From: Thermoguttaceae bacterium | GTDB taxonomy: Bacteria > Planctomycetota > Planctomycetia > Pirellulales > Thermoguttaceae | DNA: 50,895 bases | Direction: 5' to 3' | Assembly: GCA_017937685.1 (NCBI GenBank) | Contig: JAGBDD010000096.1 | Coordinates: forward strand, 1 to 50,895 | Shown: positions 6,472 through 14,966 of the stretch, piece after piece | Layout: each line of letters starts with the position of its first letter | Position numbering within the stretch: the first letter of the stretch is position 1 | Notes under the pieces: generated by a model | The model's database searches: none | What the model was told of the DNA's origin: nothing | What the model saw: the letters and a program-made list of their open reading frames with translations, nothing else | Made by a program: the position numbers and the translations under genes

Positions 6472-8064
6472 ATGGCTTGGCTTTGCAAAGTGGAAAATTC
6501 TTATCGTATCCGTTTTCAGATGAACGGAAAAACGAAAGATTTAAGATTTTCGAAAAATAAGTATTCGCGCGAGGACGTTAACGATTTGCGCGTGTTGATT
6601 GAAGGTTTGGTCAACGCGAGAAAATTGGGAAAACGTCCGGACGGGGCGACGTGCGAACGTTTAACGAAAATCGCGCCGGAAATTGCGCGCAAACTTGTTA
6701 AGGCCGATTTGGTCGACCCGGCTTTAATAGGCGTTTCGACGTTGACGCTCGGCGAACTTTGCGACCTCTACAACCGCAATCGTCTTCATTTGAAAGAGCG
6801 AACGCGAGATCACGACCAAACAATCATTAGGAAACTTTGCCGATTTTTCCCAAAGGATACGGAAATCGCGCAAATTACGCCTTTGGACGCGGAAAGTTTT
6901 TGCGCTTGGCTTCGTCGTCCGATTGCGGAAGGCGGTTGCGGAAATTCGGAGTCGACGTTTTCGCGCGAACTGAAAGCGTATCGCGGAATTTTCCGAAAGG
7001 CGGTGAAAGGAAAGTTTATTCAAGAAAACCCGTTCGACGATATTAAAGGCGGAAAAGTCGTCGACGAGAGTCGGAAGAAGTACATTCCGGCGGCTCGAAT
7101 TGAAGCGATTTTGGAGCGTTTAACCGAACCGAAGGACGCGGAACTTCGTTTCGCCGTCGCGTTGGCTCGGTTCGCCGGGTTGCGTATGCCGTCGGAAATT
7201 AAAGATTTGACGTTTGAGAGTTTCGACTTCGAAACCGGCTATCTTCATATCTGCGAAGACACCAAAACGGGGGCGCGTCGCGTTCCGCTCTTTACGGGCG
7301 TTCGTCGCGAGTTTGAGCGTTTCCGGGCGACGGGCGCGGCGGAAGAAGGTTTCGTCTTTCCGAAATTGCGCCAACGTCGCAATATGGGAACGACGTTTCG
7401 CAAACGACTTCAAAAAATGGGCGACGAAGGTTGGCCTAAAATTTTCGTCAATCTTCGCGCGTCGTTGATTACCGATTTGGTCGTTTTGGGCGTCGACCAG
7501 ATGACCGTGTCCGCTTGGGTCGGGAACTCGGAAGAGGTGCGCCAAATTCATTACCTTTTGCAACGCGAGGAAGACGAACGCCGAGCGATCGCCGCGATTC
7601 TAGAAGCGGAAGGCGGCGCCTCTCCGTTGGGGCTTGACGAAAATTTTGCCCAAAAGCGCCCCCGATTTTGCCCCCAAAACGCCCCCGAACAGACGAAAAA
7701 CGGCGCGAACGGGACGACGGCGAACGTTTGGGCTGACGGCGCCGACCGGGCGACATTCGGCAAGAAAGCGGCGTCGAAAAACGCGTCGTCGACTTGGAAT
7801 TATCGGTCGTGTTTGGATTTTATTGAAGACGAATTAGAAGATATAGCTTGCGCTTCTACAAACATTTACGACGAGGAAGACCCGTTTTTCGACGAAGACG
7901 AACCGACTCCGTTTGAACGAGGATACGGAAGAATTCTTGCCGTTATCAGAGCGGCGAAAGAGGGGGAAGAACGCTTGCGCGAGTACGTTCGCCAACAAGC
8001 GGAATTTCTCGGAATTACGGGGAAGCACGCCCGGGGGGAATCGAACCCTCAACCTGCGGATTAG
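6472..8064 (+). CDS. Tyrosine site-specific recombinase (integrase)
   Basis: A 530-aa protein with an N-terminal SAM-like core-binding region (about 90-195), a catalytic domain (about 205-365) and a long C-terminal extension. Catalytic candidates are R238 (AGLRMPSEI), K265 (DTKTGARR), R329 (NLRAS) and nucleophile Y361 (QIHYL). The box II His of H-x-x-R is V326, and the usual His/Trp before the tyrosine is N352 (WVGNS); both are departures from the consensus. The 'NLRAS...HYL' style is common in planctomycete integrases. The last eight codons (ESNPQPAD) lie in the antisense of the tRNA, past the att core. Residues about 445-522 repeat the relic at 3150-3404. It likely catalyses integration and excision at tRNA-Arg. 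Confidence 0.9.
   Translation: MAWLCKVENSYRIRFQMNGKTKDLRFSKNKYSREDVNDLRVLIEGLVNARKLGKRPDGATCERLTKIAPEIARKLVKADLVDPALIGVSTLTLGELCDLYNRNRLHLKERTRDHDQTIIRKLCRFFPKDTEIAQITPLDAESFCAWLRRPIAEGGCGNSESTFSRELKAYRGIFRKAVKGKFIQENPFDDIKGGKVVDESRKKYIPAARIEAILERLTEPKDAELRFAVALARFAGLRMPSEIKDLTFESFDFETGYLHICEDTKTGARRVPLFTGVRREFERFRATGAAEEGFVFPKLRQRRNMGTTFRKRLQKMGDEGWPKIFVNLRASLITDLVVLGVDQMTVSAWVGNSEEVRQIHYLLQREEDERRAIAAILEAEGGASPLGLDENFAQKRPRFCPQNAPEQTKNGANGTTANVWADGADRATFGKKAASKNASSTWNYRSCLDFIEDELEDIACASTNIYDEEDPFFDEDEPTPFERGYGRILAVIRAAKEGEERLREYVRQQAEFLGITGKHARGESNPQPAD
8020..8037 (+). repeat. attR core, 18-bp direct repeat in the tRNA-Arg 3' end
   Basis: Identical to 3387-3404. It covers the discriminator base, the 3' acceptor strand and four bases of the T-stem 3' strand of tRNA-Arg, and at the same time codons about 517-522 of the integrase. 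Confidence 0.85.
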
Positions 8065-8099
8065 AAGTCCGCTGCTCTATCCAATTGAGCTACGGGCGC
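8026..8099 (-). tRNA. tRNA-Arg (anticodon UCU)
   Basis: 74 nt on the minus strand, 5' end at 8099. It folds as acceptor GCGCCCG/CGGGCGT, D-stem GCTC/GAGC, anticodon stem GCGGA/TCCGC with loop CTTCTAA (anticodon TCT), variable loop AGGTT, and T-loop TTCGATT. CCA is not encoded. It resembles E. coli tRNA-Arg(UCU) over the 5' half. Two irregular pairs occur, G1-U72 and an A-C mismatch in the T-stem. In both cases the 3' partner lies in the att core supplied by the mobile element. Confidence 0.93.
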
Positions 8100-8277
8100 G
8101 GCGTCGAACGACGAAACGTGCGACCGCGTTAACACGAAGAGGGCGCGTTTCGTCAGTTCTTCAATAAATCTTTTTTATTTTAACGCGTTTCGACGTTTCG
8201 ACAAGGGGGAGCGCGGCGATTTTAACGTTTTTCGTCCGCTTACCCGTCTGAAAACGAACCGCGTTTTGCGGAAATAG

Positions 8278-8581
8278 CGTCGTTAAAATTTGCGCAACTT
8301 TTGCAAAGCGCCGCGTTTGTTCCTCGGAAAGCGGTAAACGTTAACGTTAGGGAGGCGACGGCGGCTAATTATTGCGCGGAAAGGCGACGGCTCTTAAAAC
8401 TTTAACGTCGTTAAAGTTTGCTTAGTTTTTGCAAAACGCCGCGTTTGTCCCTCGGAAAGCGGCGAACCTTAACGTTTGGGAGACGACGGCGGCTAATTAT
8501 TGCGCGGAAAGGCGACGGCTCTTAAAACTTTAACGTCGTTAAAATTTGCGCGACTTTCGCAGTGCGCCGCGTTTGGCGAGA
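8278..8581. repeat. 128-bp tandem repeat, about 2.4 copies
   Basis: Units begin with CGTCGTTAAAATTTG at 8278, 8406 and 8534, an exact 128-bp period. The first two are near identical, sharing GCCGCGTTTGT.CCTCGGAAAGCGG and GGCGGCTAATTATTGCGCGG. The third breaks off near 8581. No gene lies in the 8100-8634 gap. There is no coding frame across the units and no CRISPR-like spacing. Confidence 0.85.
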
Positions 8582-8605
8582 GGATTCGAACAAACGCGAC
8601 GCTCG

Positions 8606-8629
8606 AATTGCGTAATCTACGCAATTTTT
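8606..8629. terminator. Hairpin with T-run beside the end of the enolase-like gene
   Basis: Perfect 9-bp stem AATTGCGTA / TACGCAATT with a 3-nt loop and a run of five T on the plus strand. It sits a few bases past the stop of the minus-strand gene at 8635 and may block plus-strand transcripts entering from the repeat region. Confidence 0.5.
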
Positions 8630-8634
8630 CTAAA

Positions 8635-9795
8635 TTAACGCGTCCACTCGAATTTGTCGAGAATGTACGGCGCCAAGCCTTCCAAGTCCGGATCGGCGCC
8701 GATTCCCGGCTCGTCCCAAAGTTCGACGGCGCGGTACGGACGCGGCGGCTCATTAGCTTCCGCGTCGAGCGTCGGCGTTACCTCGACCGCGGGGAGCGGA
8801 GCGACCGGGTCGAACGTCAAAATTTCGTCCAAACGCTGATAGTCGGTCGGCAAAACGAAGTTCGATGTCGACGCGAGCGCCGCCAAATGACGGTAACCGA
8901 GCGACGACTGAAGGTCGAAACCGGCGTAACAGGTAATTTCCTTCGACGCAGCGAAGTCCGCGATGCGGCGCGCTTCCCAGTGCCCGCCGACGCGACCCGG
9001 TTTCAGGCAGACGACGCGGCACGCCTCCAAGTCGAACGCCATCGCCGCGTCTTCGATCGACTCGATCGATTCGTCCAAGCAAATCGGCGTCCGCGTCGCG
9101 TCTTTCAACATCGCGTGCGCGACGAAATCCTTCGCCGCCAACGGTTGCTCGACGCAGTTCAGGAAGAAGTCGTCCATTCGGTACAGGGTGTCCGAGTGTT
9201 TTTCGAAGTCGAGACCGCCTTCCACGTCGACTTGGAGTTGCAACCAAGACGGCGTGTCGAGCCGCGCGAAATTGAGAATTTGCACGTTCCAGCCCGGACG
9301 GATTTTCAACGTCAGGCGGACGAAGTTTTCGTCGGTCGCGCGCTTCAATTCGTTGAAAAATTCGTCTTCTTCGATGAAGCGGTCGAACGTCAAGCCGACT
9401 TTCAACGGTTTTTTCTCGCCGCCGAGCGTTTTCCAAAGCGGTTCGCCGCGGAGTCGAGCGTTCAAGTCTTGCCAAGCCGTTTCGGCGACGCCGCGCGCTT
9501 GACGGTTCCCCTTAATCGACGCGAAAATATCGGCGAACGATTCGGCGCGGTCGACGTATTGCGCTTCCGTCAACAGCGGAAGGATCACGTCGCGGGCGGT
9601 CAGATAAGTCGCGCCGCTCCATTGTTCGGTCAAGATCGGGGAGTTGCCCGGAGCGACTTCGCCCCAACCGGAGACGCCGTCGCTTTCGATGCGGAAAAGA
9701 ACCGTTTCGCAAAATTCCGTCGGAGCGTTCGAGACGCGAAGCGGTTTTTTTAACGGGAGACGAACCAAATAACCTTCTAAACGGTCGAAACGCAT
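8635..9795 (-). CDS. o-Succinylbenzoate synthase-like enolase superfamily enzyme
   Basis: 386 aa from the ATG at 9795, which has GGAG about ten bases upstream; the frame extends to a TTG at 9810, a less likely start. N-terminal capping domain, then the barrel with TLKIRPGWN (catalytic Lys region), LQVDVEGG (metal Asp), CVEQPL (metal Glu), ICLDES (metal Asp) and CLKPGRVGG (second catalytic Lys). This order matches MenC/N-acylamino-acid racemase-type enzymes, which dehydrate SHCHC to o-succinylbenzoate in menaquinone synthesis. The first Lys of the usual KxK is Thr (T-L-K). No other men gene is nearby, so it could be an N-acylamino acid racemase or dipeptide epimerase. Confidence 0.8.
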   Translation of the reverse strand: MRFDRLEGYLVRLPLKKPLRVSNAPTEFCETVLFRIESDGVSGWGEVAPGNSPILTEQWSGATYLTARDVILPLLTEAQYVDRAESFADIFASIKGNRQARGVAETAWQDLNARLRGEPLWKTLGGEKKPLKVGLTFDRFIEEDEFFNELKRATDENFVRLTLKIRPGWNVQILNFARLDTPSWLQLQVDVEGGLDFEKHSDTLYRMDDFFLNCVEQPLAAKDFVAHAMLKDATRTPICLDESIESIEDAAMAFDLEACRVVCLKPGRVGGHWEARRIADFAASKEITCYAGFDLQSSLGYRHLAALASTSNFVLPTDYQRLDEILTFDPVAPLPAVEVTPTLDAEANEPPRPYRAVELWDEPGIGADPDLEGLAPYILDKFEWTR

Positions 9796-10048
9796 CGACG
9801 AAAACTCCAAAACGTTGCGGAAATTGTTTAACGGCGTTGAAAAGACGGCGAAAAACGTCCGATATTGGTCGATTCGAACGCCCGAACGCCGGAACCGTTC
9901 CTATTTTACCAAACGGGGCGGGCGATTGCAAGGAGCTTTTTTCGTTTCGGCGCGATTTTCTCCTATTTCGCCGTCGCGCAACTCGAACGTCGACGCGAAA
10001 TAACGGTCGACGTTGGGAACGGAGCGGAAAAGAGGGACGGCTCGCGTC

Positions 10049-10077
10049 TTGCGGCGTCGACGAAATTGCGATATAAT
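10049..10077 (+). promoter_or_regulatory. Promoter upstream of priA
   Basis: TTGCGG (10049-10054), 17-bp spacer, perfect TATAAT (10072-10077), about 90 bases before the priA ATG. The same -35 variant and spacing recur at 27178-27206. Confidence 0.7.
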
Positions 10078-10168
10078 AAAGGGGCGTTTGCGCGACTTGG
10101 TTCGCCGTCGAAAGCGCCCTTACATTAATATAACGTCAAAATTTCGGAATTTCGGAGAACGACGAACG

Positions 10169-12727
10169 ATGCAACCGACCCTTTTCGACGACGAACGGCC
10201 CGTTTGGGAGACGGTCGAGAACGAGCGCGAAATCTTGATCGCCGAAGTCGCGTTTCCGGACGGGCCGGACGGAACGTTCGATTACAAGGTTCCGGAGCGG
10301 CTCGAAGAGCGGGTCGTTCCGGGCGTTCGCGTTTCGGTTCCGCTCGGAACGCGGAATCGACCGGTTTGCGCTTATTGCGTCGGCGTCGAGCGGCGACTCG
10401 AACGCGAAAAGCGTCCGGCGTTGGGGGAAAAGAGCGCGAGTAAGGGAAACGGGCAAACTGGGAAGGACGGCGCGACCGACGAAAAGAAGCGGTTTCGTTT
10501 GAAGGAAGTCGCGTCGGTCGTCGACGCGGAGCCGCTCCTTTCGCCGAAAATGTTGGAGTTGGCCCGTTGGCTCGCGAAGCGGTATCTTTGCCCGCTCGGG
10601 ACGACGTTGGAAGGGATTCTTCCCGCCGGAGTGCGCGACGCGGCGACCGGAACCCGCCTCACGACCGTTTTGACGCTCGCTCCCGACTTCGAAGCGCGCT
10701 TGGCGAAGGTCGACGCGGCGAAAAAAAAGCGGCAAATCGACCTTTTAACGCCGAAACAACGGTTCGTTCTCGAAACGCTCCGCCAACTGGAAGACCCGCC
10801 GACCGTCGCCGAGTTGGCCCGTTGCGCGAAATGCTCGACCGTTCCGATTCTCGCGCTCAAAAATCTCGGAATCTTCCAAACGAAACGCGTCCGCCGAACG
10901 AGCCGCTTCCTCGACGAAGCCCTCGCGACCGATAAAAAGGGGGAAAACGGCGATTACGACGGCGCTCGGCTGACCCTTACCGACGATCAACAAAAGGCGC
11001 TCGACCGGATTTTGACGGCGCTGCGCGAGGAACAAGCGCCGACGTTCCTCCTGCGCGGCGCGACCGGAAGCGGCAAAACGGAAGTTTATATCCGCGCTAT
11101 CGAGGAGGTCGTCTCGTACCGCAAGCAGGCGATCGTTCTTGTTCCGGAAATCAGTTTGACGCCGCAGACGGTCGGGCGGTTCCGCGAGCGATTCGGCGAC
11201 GTCGCGGTGTTGCACAGCCGATTGACCGACGTCGAGCGGAAGGCCGAATGGGAGAAGATCGCGAGCGGACGGGCGCGGGTCGTCGTCGGAGCGCGGAGCG
11301 CCGTCTTCGCGCCGGTTCCGCGACTCGGGCTGATCGTTATCGACGAGGAACACGAGACGTCGTTCAAACAGGACGTCGCGCCGCGCTATCACGCTCGGGT
11401 CGTCGCTCGATTTCGAGCCGACCAAGAGAACGTTCCGCTCCTGCTCGGCTCCGCGACGCCGTCCCTTGAAAGTTGGCGAAACGCGCAAATGAGGCGGTAC
11501 GAGCTGTTGACGCTTCCGCGCCGGGTTTGCGAGCGTCCGCTCCCGCCGGTTCACATCGTCGATATGCGCAGCCGCGTCGCGACCGGTTTCGCTCGCGGCT
11601 CCATCTGCCAACGCCTCTTCAAGGAGATGACCGACGCGCTCGACGCCGACCCGACGAACCAAGTTGTTTTGCTCTTGAACCGACGCGGGTTTTCGACCCA
11701 TATCCAGTGTCCGAGTTGCGGCGAAACGCTAAAATGTCCCGAGTGCGACGTCGCGCTGACGCATCATATAACGCAACAGATCGCGCTTTGTCATTACTGC
11801 GATTATCAAATTCCGGCGCCGAACGCTTGTCCTTATTGCGGTTTCGCCGGGATTAAATACGGCGGTTTCGGGACGCAAAAGCTCGAGCGGGAGTTGGCGG
11901 CGCGTTTTCCGGACGTTCCGATTTTGCGGATGGACGCCGACACGACGCAAGCTCGCGACGCGCACGAACGGGCGCTCGGCGCGTTTCGGCGCGGCGAATA
12001 CCGGATTTTGCTCGGAACGCAGATGATCGCCAAGGGGCTCGACTTCCCGAACGTCGTCTTGGTCGGAATTATCAACGCGGACGCGGCGTTGCACTTGCCC
12101 GATTTTCGGGCGTCGGAGCGAACGTTTTACTTGATCGTTCAAGCGTCGGGGCGGGCCGGGCGCGGCGAGAAAGAGGGGAAAGTCGTCGTGCAAACGTACA
12201 ACCCGGAACATCCGGCGATTCGCGCCGCAATGGCCGCCGACTATCTCGGGTTCGCTCGCGAAGAGTTGGCCGAGCGCCGGAAATTCGCGTATCCGCCTTT
12301 CTTTTCGGCGATTCGGTTCGTCGTTCGCGGCCCGGACGAACGGGAAACGGCGGAGTTCGCGAAGACGTTGGGAGCGGAACTCCGCGCCGCCTGTCGCGCC
12401 GTTAACGAGGAACTCGGCTTCGTTCCGCCGGAGCGTCGGGCGCCGTCGACCGACGACGAAGACGCCGAGCGGACGAGCCGCGACGCGGCGGGACGGAATA
12501 TTGTAACGCAAGAACCGCGCCGCCGACCCCCGCTGTTGGCGAAAACGTTGGGCCCGGCTCCCGCGCCTTTTGCAAAATTGCGCGGCGAATACCGGTTTCA
12601 TCTGCAAACGATCGGCTCGCCCGGCGAACTTTTACGCGAAGCGGCGCGCCGCGTCGTCGATTCGAAACCGAAAGCGCCGCGCGACGTGCGTTGGATCGTC
12701 GACGTCGACCCGCTCGAAATGCTTTGA
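10169..12727 (+). CDS. priA: Primosomal protein N' (replication restart helicase PriA)
   Basis: 852 aa from ATG 10169 (CGGAG upstream); the 52 codons open before it are basic noise with no homology. An N-terminal 3'-DNA-binding domain (AEVAFPDGPDGTFDYKVPE) is followed by helicase motifs: Walker A G297-T304 (GATGSGKT), DEEH at 392-395, SATPSLESW, and AKGLDFPNVVLVG plus QASGRAGRG in the second RecA lobe. Zinc-binding cysteines run from C514 to C557 (CPSCG, CPEC, CHYC, CPYCG). PriA reloads the replisome at stalled forks. The C-terminal third contains an extra hydrophilic stretch (residues about 755-800, PPERRAPSTDDEDAERTSRD) beyond the usual family length of about 730. The gene stands alone behind its own promoter. 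Confidence 0.97.
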   Translation: MQPTLFDDERPVWETVENEREILIAEVAFPDGPDGTFDYKVPERLEERVVPGVRVSVPLGTRNRPVCAYCVGVERRLEREKRPALGEKSASKGNGQTGKDGATDEKKRFRLKEVASVVDAEPLLSPKMLELARWLAKRYLCPLGTTLEGILPAGVRDAATGTRLTTVLTLAPDFEARLAKVDAAKKKRQIDLLTPKQRFVLETLRQLEDPPTVAELARCAKCSTVPILALKNLGIFQTKRVRRTSRFLDEALATDKKGENGDYDGARLTLTDDQQKALDRILTALREEQAPTFLLRGATGSGKTEVYIRAIEEVVSYRKQAIVLVPEISLTPQTVGRFRERFGDVAVLHSRLTDVERKAEWEKIASGRARVVVGARSAVFAPVPRLGLIVIDEEHETSFKQDVAPRYHARVVARFRADQENVPLLLGSATPSLESWRNAQMRRYELLTLPRRVCERPLPPVHIVDMRSRVATGFARGSICQRLFKEMTDALDADPTNQVVLLLNRRGFSTHIQCPSCGETLKCPECDVALTHHITQQIALCHYCDYQIPAPNACPYCGFAGIKYGGFGTQKLERELAARFPDVPILRMDADTTQARDAHERALGAFRRGEYRILLGTQMIAKGLDFPNVVLVGIINADAALHLPDFRASERTFYLIVQASGRAGRGEKEGKVVVQTYNPEHPAIRAAMAADYLGFAREELAERRKFAYPPFFSAIRFVVRGPDERETAEFAKTLGAELRAACRAVNEELGFVPPERRAPSTDDEDAERTSRDAAGRNIVTQEPRRRPPLLAKTLGPAPAPFAKLRGEYRFHLQTIGSPGELLREAARRVVDSKPKAPRDVRWIVDVDPLEML

Positions 12728-13230
12728 CGGCGGGAAAGAAATCTTTCGACGCTAGCGTGTTAAACTTGGGGGAATGGGTGAAACGCGGCGTTTGAAGAAG
12801 GTCGGTTAAGCGGGGAGATTTTGCGGGCGTCGGCGCGGCGCGCGAACGTGAAATATCGAAAAAATACGACTCGTTCTTGTTCGACGGGCAAAATTCGTCT
12901 TGACGTCTTCGACGCGTTTTTTTATGATGTTTGACGAAAAGAGGGGGGAAAGACGCGGAGACGAAGGACGAAAAAACGAGCGCAAGAACCGTTCGCGTCC
13001 GCAAAGTCTTTGCGTCTTGCCAAGTTTAACGCGACGCGCGGCGCAGGGGGCCAAGCGAACGGTTGGGCGCGAAAAAAATTTGAAAAAATTTGAGAAATTT
13101 GCCCCAAAACCCGAACCGCGGCGTCAAGTTGGCGATATAATTGCGTATAATAAAAAGACGGCGCAAATTTGCGCGCCGAATTTTTGAATTTGTCGGTTTT
13201 GGCCGACGCAACGACGAAGGATTTTTGCAG
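12728..13230. other. Gap between priA and the MurE-like gene
   Basis: No credible gene. Two TATAAT boxes occur close together (13136-13141 and 13146-13151) without a good -35, and a 14-bp perfect palindrome GCGCAAATTTGCGC sits at 13161-13174. These may form the promoter and operator of the next gene. The rest shows no repeat or RNA. Confidence 0.4.
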
Positions 13231-14769
13231 ATGTCGATTCAACCTAGAAACGGAACGCCGATTTCGTTGGCCGTCTTGCTCGAAGGGGAAAACGTCGCGC
13301 CTTACCGCGAGACGCCGATCGCCTCTTGCGGCGACGCCGCGAGCGAAACGTTTCGCAACGGGCTCTTCGTCTGTCGAGAATCCGACGAAAAGGCGGCGTT
13401 CGACGCGATAACGACCGCCGCCGCCAACGGCGCGGTCGCCGCCGTCGTCGCGAAAGGCGAATGGGAAGCGAAGTTAACGAACGCGCTTGAAAAAAGCGGC
13501 GTCGCGACGGAGGACGGCGCGTTTCAAGTCGTTTTCGTCGACGATCCGCGTTCCGTTTGGGCGCGGACTTGCCAAGCGTTCCAAGATTTTCCGGCGCGCA
13601 AATTGAAAACGATCGCCGTTACCGGAACCGCCGGAAAAACGTCGGCGTCGTATATTATCGGCGGAATGTTGGCCGAAGCCGGGCGTTCGGTCGGGTTGAT
13701 CGGTTCGCTCGGCGTGTACGACGGGAAAAAATTGGCGCCGCTGAGCGAAACGACGCCGGAGCCCGCCGCGTTGGCCGAGTTGCTGGCGCGAATGGTCGAC
13801 AACGGTTGCAGTTGCGCGATTATCGAAGCGTCGTCGGTCGCGTTGGCCGAGCGTCGGCTCGAAGGCGTCGAGTTCGACGCGGTGTGCTTGACGAATCTGC
13901 GCCGCGACCACCTCGACTATCACCGCACCGTCGACCAATATCGTCGCGTGAAAATGCGGATTTTCGATTACTTGAAGAAAGACGCGATCGCGATTTGCAA
14001 CGTCGACGACCGCGTAACCGACGCGGCGTTGCACCTGATTAATTGTCCGACCTTGACGATTGGGATTCAGCCGACCGAATGTTCCGTCGCCGGGCGTCCG
14101 GTCGAACGGCAACGCGGCGAACAAACGTTTTACATCGTCGCCGGAACGGACGGAGCGCCGGTTCGTTCGCGCATCGTCGGGAAAGAACATATTTACAACT
14201 GCCTGACGGCGGCGGCTTTAGGCGTCGCTTGGGATATCGACTTGAAAACGATCGCTCGCGGCGTCGAGCGCGTCGAGTACATTCCGGGACGGATGGAGCA
14301 AATCGACTGCGGACAGCCGTTCGGCGTTTATCTTGACTGCGCGAGTTCGCCGGAATCGTTGACCGAAACGATCGAAACGTTGCGAAGCGTCGCTGGAACC
14401 GGCTCGGTTTATTGCGTTTTGAGCGCGCCGAACGATTCCGACCGCAGCAAGCGTCCGTTGATGGGCCGCGCCGCCGAATCGGCCGCCGATTGGGTCGCCG
14501 TTACTCGAGGGAATTTGCCGCAAGCGCAAGAGGCGCTCGACGACTTGTTGCACGGGTTCAAAAATCCGGAAAAGGCGAGCGTGATCGCCGACCGCAAAGA
14601 CGCGATCGTCTGGGCGTTGTCGCAAGCCGGGCCGGAAGACGTCGTTCTTATCGTGGGACACGACGTTTCGACGCTCGACGTCGTCGACGAAAGTTTTGTC
14701 GCCGACCGTCAGTTTATCCGTCATTGGCTTTACGAGAATCAGCCTTGCTTGGAGCAATATTGGTATTAG
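13231..14769 (+). CDS. Divergent MurE-like Mur ligase
   Basis: 512 aa from ATG 13231 (AAGGA upstream). The three Mur domains are visible: an N-terminal substrate domain, an ATPase domain with TGTAGKTS at 131-138, DHLDYH at 226-231 and K241 (YRRVKM), and a C-terminal domain (PGRMEQIDCGQPFGVYLD, then SKRPLMG). Mur ligases join an amino acid to a UDP-MurNAc peptide using ATP. Several MurE signatures are altered: SSH becomes SSV (V203), the VDYAHTPD block reads LDCASSPE, and the DNPR motif for diaminopimelate reads GNLP. It may be a MurE paralogue with another substrate. It stands alone, with no dcw cluster. Confidence 0.75.
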   Translation: MSIQPRNGTPISLAVLLEGENVAPYRETPIASCGDAASETFRNGLFVCRESDEKAAFDAITTAAANGAVAAVVAKGEWEAKLTNALEKSGVATEDGAFQVVFVDDPRSVWARTCQAFQDFPARKLKTIAVTGTAGKTSASYIIGGMLAEAGRSVGLIGSLGVYDGKKLAPLSETTPEPAALAELLARMVDNGCSCAIIEASSVALAERRLEGVEFDAVCLTNLRRDHLDYHRTVDQYRRVKMRIFDYLKKDAIAICNVDDRVTDAALHLINCPTLTIGIQPTECSVAGRPVERQRGEQTFYIVAGTDGAPVRSRIVGKEHIYNCLTAAALGVAWDIDLKTIARGVERVEYIPGRMEQIDCGQPFGVYLDCASSPESLTETIETLRSVAGTGSVYCVLSAPNDSDRSKRPLMGRAAESAADWVAVTRGNLPQAQEALDDLLHGFKNPEKASVIADRKDAIVWALSQAGPEDVVLIVGHDVSTLDVVDESFVADRQFIRHWLYENQPCLEQYWY

Positions 14770-14825
14770 TTTGATAACAATCGAACGGCGTTGCGATTTT
14801 CAACGCGACCGTCGACTAAAAAACG

Positions 14826-14863
14826 AAAAAACGGCGAGCGTCGAAAGGATGGTCGCCGTTTTT
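14826..14863. terminator. Bidirectional terminator between the Mur ligase and mutL
   Basis: Stem ACGGCGA / TCGCCGT flanked by an A-run on the left and T-run on the right. It can end the plus-strand Mur gene and the minus-strand mutL transcript. Confidence 0.7.
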
Positions 14864-14966
14864 GCGTTGAAAAGAGGCGAGAAAAGGGGCCCGCGTTAAG
14901 TTGGCGGTCGGGAAAATCGGAAACGCGTCGACGCGGCGGGCTACGCGCTTTTGATTTTAGAATCGA

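Larger units (their letters stand above)
3387..8037 (+). mobile_element. Integrated element at tRNA-Arg(UCU), rolling-circle Rep plus tyrosine integrase
   Basis: The element is bounded by identical 18-bp direct repeats at 3387-3404 and 8020-8037, a period of 4633 bp. The right copy is the 3' end of a minus-strand tRNA-Arg gene. Gene order is a non-coding left end with inverted repeats, rep (3900-5597), a small ORF (5604-5870), a ribbon-helix-helix-like gene (6037-6444) and integrase (6472-8064) reading toward the tRNA. This is the usual layout of a small integrative plasmid or satellite-like element. No capsid, conjugation or toxin gene is present. The codon use resembles the host. If excised, it would be a 4.6-kb circle able to replicate through Rep. 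Confidence 0.85.

Noticed and set aside
8278..8581. CRISPR array
   Set aside because: The units are 128 bp, head to tail without unique spacers, and there are no cas genes.
8500..9753. 417-aa plus-strand ORF antisense to the enolase-like gene
   Set aside because: Arg/Val/Glu-rich shadow of the enolase frame; the minus frame has catalytic motifs in the right order.
12900..13187. 95-aa ORF between priA and the MurE-like gene
   Set aside because: Lys/Arg-rich, no ribosome site, and overlaps the promoter-like TATAAT boxes.
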